Origin: Marisa cornuarietis
Lineage: Eukaryota > Mollusca > Gastropoda > Architaenioglossa > Ampullariidae
Direction: 5' to 3'
Assembly (NCBI GenBank): GCA_004794655.1
Contig: SMMW01000042.1
Coordinates: forward strand, 1,803,001 to 1,867,000
DNA: 64,000 bases
Shown: piece after piece, positions 35,751 through 46,960 of the stretch
Numbering within the stretch: position 1 is the first letter of the stretch
How the letters are laid out: each line of letters starts with the position of its first letter
The notes under the pieces: generated by a model
Told to the model about the DNA's origin: nothing
Database searches by the model: none
What the model saw: the letters and a program-made list of their open reading frames with translations, nothing else
Position numbers and translations under genes: made by a program

Positions 35751-37181
35751 TCAGAGCCATCTGTCCCGTAGTAGTTTCTGTTCTACCTCTTCCCGAAGAC
35801 ACAAGTAAAGAGTGTCCTTGCTCCTCTCTTGCACCTTATGCCCAAAGAAACATAATGCAGCAACGTTTTCAGAAACAGACTTCTGCTTCTACTAAAAAAG
35901 AAACTATGGAAAAATTCGCTGTAATTCGGAATCAATGTAAGATGCTGCAGCACGTTACTTTCCTCCATGCCTGGCGAAGATGTTCGAGCTGACACTGTAA
36001 GCGGTTGTTCTGCTCGTCGTGGTAACGCATGTGTGTCTTCACTGACTTCTACACCCACTATGTAATATTAAGATCTATCTAATTAAACAGCAATTAACCT
36101 TAAATCCTGGTATAAAATATCGACTGCATACCACTGAGTTTACTGTCAGTGCGAAGTTCTTTGTACCACCTACAGTTGCCGTCTTTCGAGCTTTTAGGCA
36201 TTTATTATAGAAAGCAGATACATGTAATACCAACTTTCCTCCTGCCTTGTTATAAATTTGCCGTGGCGACAGTTTATAACATAACAGTGATTTGTTCACC
36301 TTTTTCTTTCTTTACTTTAGTATATCTCGGTAAAGGCAGCTGAGTGGCTAACAAGCTGATCCCCTCTTCCGTTATAACCACCAACGAGCGTGATGATGAT
36401 GATGATGATGATGAAGTTGATTTGTATAGCGCTTTTCCCCTCCATTAAAGGAAGGCTCAAAGCGCATTTTCTTCAATAACAAAGCCTGGGTTTTATCCCT
36501 TCCAAGCAAATGCCTCAAAATGTACTGCTTTGGTCTATTTTCCATAGATTTGATACTCGTGAGATTTAGAAAAAAAATTTCTTTAAATTAATAATCCGAC
36601 ATAAGTTTTGGTATGTCATATACACCACATGGTTGAGTTTAACTATGGAGTTCTTCCCTTTTCCGATAAAACTTTGCGGACATCAGAAACCGAAGGGCGC
36701 AGTTGTGGTCTTGATGGACACGGCGCAAACAACCAACCATCCTTACCTCAGTCGGGGGTGGGGGAGGGCCCTGATATCCTGGATCGACTTGTGACTAGGC
36801 AGTCTTGTGAGATTCGTCAACAAAACTGAGCATTTTAACCTTGTCGTCTGAGGGTCATGCCACAAGTCACAGCTCACTTTGCCAAGCTTGTGGCTCTGCA
36901 GAACATCGGTTACAGAAGAAGAGGTAGCGATTCTTACTGTAAGTAGAGGTGCTGCTTCGTTGTGGTGCTATGGTCGTCATAGTTGTGGGATCTGTCAATT
37001 TACTGCCTCGCTGCGTGTAGTCAACCCGGCTGGTCTGGCTACTGTGGGCTACAGGCACTGGAAGTGCGTTCCCTGAAGACTGCTCATCTGGTATCGGGCA
37101 AGGTCGAATGTCTGTAGTATTGCGCATGCGCTGAATAACTGACGAAAACCCCGTATTTCCAGAAGATAAACAGAAAGCCAT
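35751..37181 (-). CDS. Small three-exon gene with a coiled-coil-like C terminus, unknown function
   Basis: Predicted exons 37181-36938, 36041-35959 and 35888-35751 join in phases 1 and 0. Exon 1 starts ATGGCTTTC and encodes 81 Ser/Thr/Pro-rich residues to TCTACTTACA|GTAAGA; a later donor (GGCAAA|GTGAGC, 36881) would keep the same phase. Exon 2 reads THMRYHDEQNNRLQCQLEHL with RQAWRK, a helical pattern. Exon 3, after TTTCTTTTTTAGTAG, reads SENVAALCFFGHKVQERSKD then LCLREEVEQKLLRDRWL and TGA. Total about 154 residues. No family is recognised. The alternative frame of exons 2 and 3 is also long and open, so the reading rests on composition and splice phase. A TGCGCATGCGCT (NRF1-like) palindrome lies in exon 1. 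Confidence 0.4.
36385..36470 (-). repeat. LINE/SINE 3' tail with GAT microsatellite
   Basis: GATGATGATGATGATGATGA followed by TTTGTATAGCGCTTTTC and CAAAGCGCATT. Read on the minus strand it ends in AGCGCTATACAAAT and an ATC run, the usual 3' tail of a CR1/L2-type retroelement. It lies in an intron of the small minus-strand gene. Confidence 0.5.
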
Positions 37182-37199
37182 CTAACAGGTGCCACGTCC

Positions 37200-38640
37200 A
37201 GAAGGAATAATGTAGTTGGGATCAAAGTCGTTAAAGCCCAGTGCTCTTACTGCGCACTCATAGTCTGGACCATGAAGTTACCGTTTTCACGTGTTAAATT
37301 TACTTACGTTCTGTTCCACGTCTAGCCGATCTTGCCTAGGTCTTGTGAGCGAGCCTTAACAATTTTTACTATCCAAATTTATTATATAAAACTTGCCATT
37401 GTGTCATTTTATCCACTTTACTCTTGGTAGTGTGAAACAGAAAAAAAATTCACCTAAAAGGCAAAATCTCGTAAACAGTTTATTGCAATTCAGTTATTAA
37501 AAACATATTTTTAAAAGTTTGGCTTTGTACACCTACATTAAAAAGAGAAAACTAAAGAAATTAATTACATCTTTTGTGATATCTCAAATAATTGTAAATT
37601 ATTTTTAGTGTACCTTCATGTTAATTTTTAGGCTGAAAATTCGGGTTCACTTTGATAGACGACTGTGTACTTTGTAACTTTAAATTTTTGTTTTTGTTGC
37701 AGACTCGACTCTGAATCGCAAGCAAAAACTGGAGATTAGCTCAAACTCGAACATTTTATTGACTTAAGGCCATTTCACCTATTGTCACTTTTACAGGGTG
37801 AGCATATAGAGATCCTCTTATTCATCCACTCACCTATCCATTCATACATAGAAACAATTTGGATACATGTACTCATAGCAGTCCTCTCACTCCTCAACTC
37901 GTCCAATCACCTCTCCATTTATACCACTCTCATCCCTATCCTACATAGATATGTATATATAGTCTGTACGCACACGGTAGGAACACTTCCTAAAGTCGAT
38001 ATGAATCAGAGCAGCATCAATATAGATGGACAGGGGCTATCAATCACACTTCACATACATCAGCTTCTCTTGTCTTCCTTTTTATCTTGAAACATTTGTG
38101 AATGAACTATGCTAGTTGTCCTGCATTATCAGATGATAGTACTTGAACAAGATATTGTTCTTCATTGTGTGGTGACATGTTTGAGATATTCTGGCCGAAA
38201 GTCTACCTATCTGGGACAATGGAAAAGAACATGGGTCTCATCCTCTGTAAAATTTATGCACAAAGGACATTTATTTGTGTTCTCTGCCCTATCTTGTACA
38301 AAATGATTTTGTGAGTATTTATATCACTCCTTGACGGAAGCGTATTAAAACATCCCTGAAATTTTTTACTTTCACACACTGGAGATTAACTGGTGACCTA
38401 TAACTGCTAATCTGATACAAAGTAACACGATGAAGACAGCAGGCTATGCACAGACGTACTTAATGTAACCCTTTATAAATTTAAATAGTCCAGAAAACTG
38501 TGTTTGACTGACAGTATATAAGAACGAATTTTTTTCTGAATGTCGAAGAGGAAATAGGTTAAGGTCGTACCCTGACCTGACCTTTTCAAGTTGTTTGGGG
38601 AGTGAGGTGTTAGAGGCCTCACTTTTCTCGGGGCTAGCTT
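37200..38640. other. Intergenic, one possible alternative terminal exon
   Basis: A strong acceptor (TTTTTGTTGCAG|A at 37702) is followed by a frame that, if joined to the SUSD6-like tail at GCAAG|GTAGCT, gives LDSESQAKTGD and a stop. Otherwise nothing was recognised in this stretch. Confidence 0.3.
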
Positions 38641-38779
38641 TGCTTGAGGGCGGTGCCCATTTTCTCTCCATCACTTATCTTCCCCAATCCTCTAAGGAGT
38701 CAGGTACCCATTCCCGCCAGCTGGATTGACTGGGGGTTAGTTTGCTGCGCTACACGAGTGTCGAACCAGTTCCTCGAAC

Positions 38780-39200
38780 GGACAAGAGCAGAGTCATGGA
38801 GCAAATCGGAGATCCGGATGAATGGGGTATCGCTAGAGGAGGCGCAGTCCTCCACGTATCTAGGGTCGACTATTTTCAAGGACGGTGGCCAAACAACAAA
38901 CTTTGGCACAGGAGAAGTGTCAACTTCCGCACCAAATTCAGGCTTGACAGGTCCTTCGTGCCAATCCTACTATACGGTTGCGGAACATGAACCTTGCTCA
39001 CAGAATCGGAGCGTCGGATCTAGACGTTAGAAATGAACTTCACCCGCAGCCTAGTCACCTGCTTGGTGGGTCCCCAGGAGTCTCTGCTCAGGATACGCTG
39101 AAGACGGTCAACGCCGTAACAAGCAAAAGAAAAGCTAACGTGAAGGAGTGGACCGGCTGCCCATAGGGGTACCTTGTCACACAGCATGGATATAATCTGC
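38780..39200 (+). pseudogene. RTE-like LINE fragment
   Basis: Plus-strand frames give IRMNGVSLEEAQSSTYLGST, FRTKFRLDRSFVPILLYGCG and ANVKEWTGCP, in the order of the RT C terminus seen in the 11045 and 30535 copies. Stops and frameshifts throughout. Confidence 0.75.
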
Positions 39201-41100
39201 ATTATTGAAACAGCTTAATAAATAATAGGATTACACTTCAGCCTACAAGCAGTTTTCATAACCCAAAATGGCCCCATAATTTTTTCATTACTTATAACAG
39301 TCATACATAGCATAGTAACAAAAGTAACAAAAAACATCCAAGCCCTGGATGTTTGTAAACGTTAAAACAAGTTCATCCTATTCACCTTTTAATTTCTTGA
39401 ACTAGTTGGTTAACCTGAGAATTTAAATAAGTTCAACCGTCAGTCTTCTCTAACAGATTCTCTGGGTCTCATGAAGAATATTTCGTTGGTTTAGGCAATC
39501 AATGACAGTGGCAATGTCACATCATAGCCTGAAACTCTTGTAAATGCTTATATTTTTTCCTATTGTTTTAGTCCAAAGGCCATACATAAGCAACATTGAC
39601 AGCAATAGAAAACACAAAAAACTGTAATGCAACTTGACATGTTAATAAAAACATAATTAACCTGTTTGGTAGAGATTATACCGTAAGATCTGTACCTGAT
39701 GTGGGCATGGCACTAATTATATGTTTGTGGCTTCTAGCAAGTTAGCATAGTCAAACCTGAGTTTGTTAAAACCTATGCTTAATGTTTACATAACATACTG
39801 GTAGAATTTACTTTGTTGTCTTTTGCTAATCCTGATGTTTTAAGTTCACATGCTAGTATATGCTTCAAACTATATGCATTTTTGTTTACAATTTTATTAA
39901 CATAATTGTATTCTGTTTACATCAAACCTTAATTTATTAACAGTTGTATACAATCTTTATGACCACACTAATATGCTGCTAGAGTTTAATATAACCGAAT
40001 AGCTTTATGTCCAGGAGCAGATTTTTATGTGAGAGCCAAATATACATATTTAAGATTGACTCTTGTCTTTTGCAAATCTGCTATTATAAGTTCACAGAAT
40101 AGTTCATGCTTTGAAATATTCAATTAAAAAATGTCCATTTTCATTGCCAAAAAAGCTGTGTTTATAATCATTTGTCCCATGTAGACAGAAATGGTGGTCA
40201 CCAGAAAACAATACTTTTATTGTCTTTGCGAGTCTCTGTTTATGGAGTTTATCCTGATAATACTGCAGGAATGCTTGAACAGTATAGAAAGCTTTTTGAA
40301 AAGAAGAGAAAGACACCAAAAGCAAAACATCTGTTTGGCAGCTGCTATAGCTGTCGAATTATTCATTATAAACAGGTCACAACTGATCATATTAGAGCTT
40401 TTTAAAAACATCAGACTTTTTTTGAGGTGGGGTGGGGATGGTGAGGGCGGTGAAAAGAAATTCTTAACTTGAATTAGTTAAAGTGCCTATAGTTCTTTAA
40501 TATTTCTTATGCATGATGTGATTGGTTAGTTTACGACACAAATAAAGTTTTCAAAACTCTCCGAAGTATGTGGATTAACTGGCGAAGAAAAAGAGGTGGC
40601 TGTTCTTTTTGCAGCAGCATCTTATTTCATGAGTATCCATGCAGAAAAGTCGAAGCTGATGACCAACAACATGCAGTAATGGATGGGCATCAGTCATGGT
40701 TCATATGATTTGCGATTTAATTAATTACTACATAATAGACAAGACGCTGTCTTCCAGACTTTAAGTCACAAATACATTACGAACGCGTCAATAACCACAT
40801 AGTTTTTTTCTTGTTCTTCGACATTTCAGCTCTCACTTTATGTTGCTGGATAAAGCTTTTCATACGTCTGCATTCAACGGAAAAATTAATGTTTGTTAAA
40901 TAAGAAAATCCAGAAGAAATGACCATGACGATCCAAGCAGTGGCTCAGTGCATCTGCATACGTGGAAATGGAAATATAGACACAGTCGAGAAACTTTACA
41001 CATCTACAACCCATGAATATTGTCGTCTTCCTTAAGTTTATCAATCTTCATATTTCATATACAGCTACCGATATGTGAGCATGCCAGTCTAACGACTACA
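39201..41100. other. AT-rich intergenic sequence with one coding-like fragment
   Basis: A 49-codon open frame (40530-40679, plus) reads KLSEVCGLTGEEKEVAVLFA and ASYFMSIHAEKSKLMTNNMQ before a stop. Its composition looks protein-like, but it has no ATG of its own and no family was recognised. The rest is featureless. Confidence 0.3.
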
Positions 41101-41727
41101 TCCAGCGAGGCCGAGCGGTAAAGAATGGGTTTGACTCAGGCAGGGGAGGCAGGACACAGGCGGTATACAAATTTTGCGTTTATTATTAATATCAAGTCAG
41201 TAAAACATTATTCTGTTGTATCCAGGGCCCGCCAAGAGCCAGCACGGGCCCCGAGACAGACGACTCTCCGGTCCCCTTGTAATTGTAATCATAAATTATT
41301 TTTCCAGTATATAATAATATGTTTACAGTTCGATTGTCAATATCTATATTTGATTCTGTAACGAAATATAGATTGCAAACATTAGGACAAGTGCACCAGG
41401 ATCTACATCACTACTTGAACATAAAATTGTTTACACGTGAGTGGTAAGTAAATGAGGAAAAATGATGTTAAATGATCAAACTTGTAGTACATGTACCCCG
41501 CTCCATAGAAAAACATCCCCAGAGTAAGGAAGGCCTGTTAGGTCAAGAGCGAAGTCAAAAGCTCGACAGATTCGTTAATATCCTCATTAAAAAAAAGTGT
41601 TTGCTGCTACGAACAGCAGACCACATCCGTTATCTTTTTTATCAACTTACATAACAAACGAGGCAAACACACAGCACCAATCGAAAGTCCCTTCCTATAT
41701 TTAATTCATTTATTTCTTTAGCAAAAC

Positions 41728-41760
<33 letters not shown>

Positions 41761-43600
41761 CAACAACACACAAGTGTTGTTACACACAAACACATAAATG
41801 AACTGAACTGCTGCCTTTAAATTCTTTAAAGCAGAACTTTTGAATTCATCCAACTTTTTACGAAGCAAACTCGGTCGACTTCAACCCCCATCAGTCAGTA
41901 TCAGTTAAAAATACTTGCTCAGTTTTAGAAGACTAAGCAAATGTTTTAAAGACTCATTAGCCGGTAACTGTTATTAATTTTAATATTTAAGTAGATCAAA
42001 GGGAGAGGGTTTTGTGACAATGACATAAAAATAAAAATGTTTAGCATATTTTAGCTGAATTGTAATAGTTCATAGAAACAAAGTTATGAAGTACCAATAT
42101 TGTCATTGTACCTGCTGAATGAAAACTTTGTAAGGCTATATGAGCTTTTCTCACAAACTTCATTATTGTGAGTCAATTTGAGACGCTTGCTAGTCACTCT
42201 CATCGACAGATGTTCCTACCTTGTCAAATTCTATTTGCCAATAAACAAAAAATCATAGAAGCATAAAAAAATCTGTACTTACCAAACAAAGTGCAGTGTA
42301 TCTCGGCTTTTCGAGTATAGAAGACAGCGTGCGACAGGCACGAGAGTGCGGTGTGAAAAGATGTTAAACCTAGTGTATATAGCTTTCTTTAAGGTCCAAC
42401 TGTCCAAGCTTTCTTTGGTCCAAGGACTTTGAGCAAAAGGAAGGGGAAAATTAAGTGTTAAACACACGGCAACTTTATTGCTGACTCGTCTAACTATCTC
42501 ATAAAAATGTCAGTCTCTACCTCCAATTGCTCCAAACCCCGACCATTTAATTCCCATGAAAGTCCGCCCCGTCGAGTCTTCCAGAAACTATCCCCCACCC
42601 CCATTCCCTCATGTCGTGTGGGCAGCAACAATGCATTCTGGCACATGGCCGTAGCCAGTATGGGTGGAAGTTGCTGTCATGTTAGTCACTGGCCTCTAAA
42701 CTGAAATGGGCCAACATAATTTTCCTCTAACCTGATTGTGGGTGTCAAGACAAGGAGCAATTTAATGAAAACGTAGACAAACTAACACTAATCGAAGTCC
42801 ATTGGTGATGGCAATTGACCGATAATACTTTTGTGTGCTACTATATCTCATCTCACATGTGTGTTTCAATATTAACGTATCAAAAGTAGAACAATTCTGA
42901 TTCTAATCAGAGACTTACATAGGTTATTAAATATCTCCACAAAGGCTAATAATCCTAATGTTACTTGCTCTATTTCCGTTATTTATTTACCATGTTTATT
43001 TATTTGCATTTAATTTATTATGTGCGTCTATCCACTAACAGGTGTGTAATCATTATATTACAGTATTACACCTTTCATTCACACAGAAAAAATGTAAATG
43101 TTTTACATTTACACACATATAAACAAACAAAACAAAACAATTAGTATTATAACATTAACATACACCTTCCAGCTAAAGAGAGAAAGGGAAATAAGAAAAT
43201 CCACTGACGTCCATAAAGTATACAAATTTATATTGACAGAAAAGCATTTGCTCAAAAATATTCACAGGCACAAACGTTTACAATGCATGAACACATATAC
43301 TTGTTTATGTTTATGGCTTTGTCTTTCTTATTTGTACATTATATGTTTCTTGTAAAATTTGCCCACCCGTTTTGTTTGCTAGGGTCTTGTTACAACGGAA
43401 TTAAGACCCAATTTTCTTTCTGCTCGCGTTTATTCTTCTACACGCACGTTTGTCTGAAGATGATTTTTTTATACATCTCAGCACGTGTCACTCTGATTGT
43501 TGTTTTCTATCAAAACCGTAATCGATTTTGTGCCTGTTTGTTATTGTTGTGTCTGTCGGTATCTTTGACACCGATCAAGGTCGAAGGAAAAATAGTATAG
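41101..43600. other. Intergenic sequence, no gene recognised
   Basis: Contains a CA microsatellite at about 41730-41757. No coding or repeat family was recognised. Confidence 0.5.
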
Positions 43601-43791
43601 ACATGAATTATTTAAAAAAGGCAGCAAACAAATGATCATAAGGGAGATGATCCGAAGAGAAAAAACTCAGAGATGATGGCTGCCCCAGTGCAGCACCACA
43701 TCCAACAGCAGAAACAGTATACCACCGTACCCGACTTATGACCCAAGGATGAAATTGTAGATGCTGAATCAAAGGTATCCGATGAACATAG

Positions 43792-43990
43792 GGCACAACT
43801 TTGATATTTGGGGGGACGTGACGGTCTATGTTATTTTGTCAGAGGTTTGGGGTTAGGGTTTGGGATAGGGTTAGGGTTAGGTTTAGTGTATTAGGTACAA
43901 TTGGGCAATTGAGTGGAGCGAGCAGACGACAAATGCCGCGAGCCATTTTTGTTATGGCCGTCGCGTCTCCCCCTATATCAAAGCTGTACC
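43792..43990. mobile_element. MITE-like element enclosing telomere-type TTAGGG repeats
   Basis: GGCACAACTTTGATAT with GGGGGGACGTGACGG at the left is inverted at the right as CCGTCGCGTCTCCCCCTATA then TCAAAGCTGTACC, about 30 bp with several mismatches. Between them, 43851-43886 holds degenerate TTAGGG units (GGTTAGGGTTTGGGATAGGG, TTAGGGTTAGG). No open frame. The target duplication is unclear. Confidence 0.6.
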
Positions 43991-44633
43991 GAAGATAGTA
44001 GTAAACTAATAGTAGTAAACTAACCATTATATAATAATTATGGGTCACGTGTTTCCTCGGTATTCTCTTTAAACTAAGGACAGTGTCAACAACCAGTACT
44101 TATACTTCAGTCAGTATCTTTGGTTGTATATAGGCCTTGCTCTCAAACGGGCGTTTTTCTGGATTTTATTTTTATAACGTACATGACCAGGTAGAAAGTC
44201 GCTCAGAAGCTTGACAGCATATGAGTCAGGATTGTTAAAAAAAGGGATATACTGGGATTGGTGAGGTTAAGTTATACTTGTCATAGATGTTTTGGAGATG
44301 TGTAATACATCCATCCCAAAAGTACCTCAGTCTCCCAGGGTCGCCATCGCAGTTTAATACACCAGCAGACGTGATCCCTGATCTCTGCTGTCTTGTCACT
44401 GAGCTGAGGGTGCCACGTCTTGCCAGTGTTTTCTCTGCTACCTTGCGTCAGTTTTCTTTCATCCAAGCTTTTACACTTTTCGCTACGTGCCATCTCTCAT
44501 CATGTTTCTGACACCTTTATTTTTCACCAACTTATTGTCACTTTGCGGTCGTAAGCATGTTCTTGGATCATGCCTCCCGACCAATTCATACTTTCACGCG
44601 TTCTTTCGTAGCCCACAGCCTCGTGCCCATGGG

Positions 44634-44635
<2 letters not shown>

Positions 44636-44714
<79 letters not shown>
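44636..44714. repeat. Long GAT microsatellite, tail of a minus-strand LINE
   Basis: About 26 GAT/ATG units. On the minus strand they follow GCGCATTATAAATGGAC, a LINE-type 3' terminus, so this is the element's simple-repeat tail. The Ser or Met homopolymer frames across it are artefacts. Confidence 0.9.
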
Positions 44715-45675
44715 TCCATTTATAATGCGCAGGTATCCATTCAGAAGAATGCTCTTTGCGCAGGAAGGCAGAAGAAAAGAAAAAATAAAACAACAGGAAA
44801 GTAAAAAATAATAAAGAGAGAAGTGGTGCTTGGCTGTTGAAATCTTTGGAGTTTGTAGCTGAGCTAGCTATGCTGGAAAGGACGAAGCAAAGTCCTTTGC
44901 ATGTGTGCTTATGCCAGTTGTAAAGGCAGTCGTACACAACTGCAATCCAAGTCCTTCGTCTCAGTATGCTTGGTGCCTTCGGCAATTTTGCAAAGAGCGG
45001 CCTTTGTTTGATGGCAGCAAGATGGCGGTCGCACTCATCGTCCTGCCTGTCAGCGTGACAGCCCATGACGTAGCTGAATAACGTCCTCATGTTCGTCACA
45101 ACGATAGTGACGGCATTGCTCACTTCATGTGACGTCTTGAGGTCCAGCAGTGACGTGTACAGATAGCATTCTGCTGCCTGCAGCTCGTGTCGCGCAAGTA
45201 TCCATTCAGAAGAATGCTCATTGTGCAGAAAAAATACAGAAGAGAAGAAAAATACAACAACAGGAAAGTAAAAAATAATAAAGAGAGAAGTGGTGCTTGG
45301 TTGTTGAAGTCCGTCTTAAGTAAACAAATGAGTCTTCAGTCTTTTCCAAAACGTGGTTGGTGAGGTGATGGTGGACAGTGACGATGGCACACCATTCCAC
45401 AGCTTAGGCGCAGCGGTTTTGAAGGCCCTGGCTCCAGTGCGCTTCTTGTTTGTGTCTTTCACTGAAGGGAGACAGAAGCGTGACTGGGAGGCAGAGCGCA
45501 GGCGACGTGACGGCTGGTAAGGATGACGTGCTGAAGATTTATAATTTTGTGGGTAGACAATCATCGAGCAACATTTTCTTTTCGTCATACGTCTTGCATC
45601 TGTTTTCATGTATGTGATCCTGTCGGTCAGGTGAGACTGTTTTGCTTGAAGTGCAACTGCGACAGACTTTAACAC
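44715..45675 (-). mobile_element. CR1/L2-like LINE 3' end with duplicated 3' UTR around a foreign segment
   Basis: On the minus strand, 45675-45316 ends a LINE ORF2 (TGARAFKTAAPKLWNGVPSS then LKTHLFT, stop). Its 3' UTR (45312-45195) recurs at 44845-44728, with GTATCCATTCAGAAGAATGC and TAATAAAGAGAGAAGTGGTG shared. The 350 bp between the copies is not LINE-like and reads as a Cys-containing open frame (ECYLYTSLLDLKTSHEVSNA, then FSYVMGCHADRQDDECDRHL). The element ends in the GAT microsatellite. Confidence 0.7.
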
Positions 45676-45847
45676 AAAAAGTCAACGATTGCAGAAAACC
45701 GTGGATTTATCGGATTCAAGCCCCATATTGACAAATTTAGACACTTTGTTTTATTGAACGGGTATAATCCCTGACTTAATGCACTTCATTCACCTAATAA
45801 TTTTCGCTTAGCGCGGACGACGAGTGCCACTCGATATCCCATGTCCG

Positions 45848-46300
45848 TTAGAACAGCTGAAGGTAGTAATCAGTACATGCTTTTCCATTTTTGACGACAC
45901 TGAGTGAATATGTGCACGATACTGAATGTGCGTGAGCGTAATTCACGATGTTCTTCACCTTGTCATGCTCATCAACAAACGGACATGGAATTGCTGATGA
46001 TGTTTTTTCCTTAGATCGGTAGATTATCAGTTCCACTATATGCACCGCAGGAAAAGTGAAATTTTTCACAGTTTAGGAAATGGTTCAAAAGGAAAGACCT
46101 GTATTAATGCCCTGATTCTTTTGCCTAAGTTTGAACTTATCATTAAATGTCTTTCTTGCTTCTTTATCTTTAAAAGACAAGCTTATACCATTCGTTACAG
46201 ACTTATATTCATAAGTTTTAACAGCGTCGTCTGACATAGAAATTGTCCCAAAATCAAGGTATACGAAACGAAGTATACACATGATACTGGAAAATATTAG
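45848..46300 (-). pseudogene. Frameshifted fragment of an unrecognised gene
   Basis: The minus strand reads DFGTISMSDDAVKTYEYKSV and KDKEARKTFNDKFKLRQKNQ. A one-base shift near 46073 then leads to KNFTFPAVHIVELIIYRSKE and VSCTYSLSVVKNGKACTDYY before a stop. The alternation of strands and the Y-x-C end recall an extracellular beta-sandwich or Ig-like domain, but no family is recognised. A possible acceptor (ATTTTCCAG) lies just upstream. It could be a dead exon or a real exon ending near the shift. Confidence 0.35.
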
Positions 46301-46579
46301 ACTTTGTTGGACTTCGGAGGGAGTGTAGATACCTGAAGCGAGAATCTGTTTTTGCAGATAGTGAAAGAACACTGTGTCACAGACGGGAACTTGTATCGTT
46401 CGAAAAGTAAGAACATATTACCAAAAACCAAGGAGTACCGTATGTCGATCACCAGTGAGAATGAACTGAAAATGTTGAATATTATTATCCCCTCTTTAAA
46501 AATAGGGAACGAATGATAAAGGAACAGAAGATCAAATAAAGTTTAAAAATTCAGAATTCTCTGAATCTTCGACCTCTGC

Positions 46580-46960
46580 AGAATCACGATACCTTCGGTT
46601 CTTGTTACCAGATTCCTATTTGCTTTTTCTATATTTGTCTTTTATTAGTCATCGGTACTGTTGTTTATCCTTCCGTCCTTCGTATGGGCGGCCCGGTGGC
46701 ACAAGGGTTAGCCCCTGTCAACAATACAGTGAAGGTTGGCTGTCCTGGTTTCAGCTCACGCACGCTGTTCTTTTTCTGCATGTGACATCTGTTTACAGGG
46801 CTGGCTGCTTTGCCATGATATAGCCTTTGTTGTTGGCTGAGTGTAAAACCAGTTTCCCCCCTCCCCCTCTGTCCTTCGTATGTTGTCCAAGCGCTAAGAG
46901 CACGCTCCTTACGAGCTTGAGATACGCTATATAAATCATGTTTTTATTTATTAGTATTAC
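46580..46960 (+). repeat. Interspersed repeat copy interrupted by a SINE
   Basis: Same family as 17760-17955. The two arms flank the SINE at 46687-46870. The 3' arm ends CGCTATATAAATCATG and a T-rich tail. Confidence 0.8.
46687..46870 (+). mobile_element. tRNA-derived SINE with 12-bp target duplication
   Basis: The insert starts GGCGGCCCGGTGGCACAAGG (A box region), holds a B-box-like GGTTTCAGCTC, and continues CATGTGACATCTGTTTACAG into CCATGATATAGCC. GTCCTTCGTATG flanks it at 46675-46686 and 46871-46882. The empty paralogue at 17760 lacks the insert. This is a clean retroposition event by LINE machinery. Confidence 0.9.

Noticed and set aside
37115..37135. TGCGCATGCGCT as a promoter for the minus-strand gene
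   Set aside because: The site is NRF1-like, but it lies inside the predicted first coding exon, so it is mentioned there and not called as a promoter.
41108..41160. tRNA-like GGCCGAGCGGTAAAG and GGGTTTGACTC
   Set aside because: It resembles tRNA A and B boxes, but no cloverleaf with paired arms could be drawn, so no tRNA gene is called. At most it is an old SINE head.
44524..45123. 199-residue minus-strand frame with a long serine run
   Set aside because: The serine run is the GAT microsatellite read in one frame, and the frame crosses LINE 3' UTR. Only the upstream 350-bp part is kept, as a captured segment.
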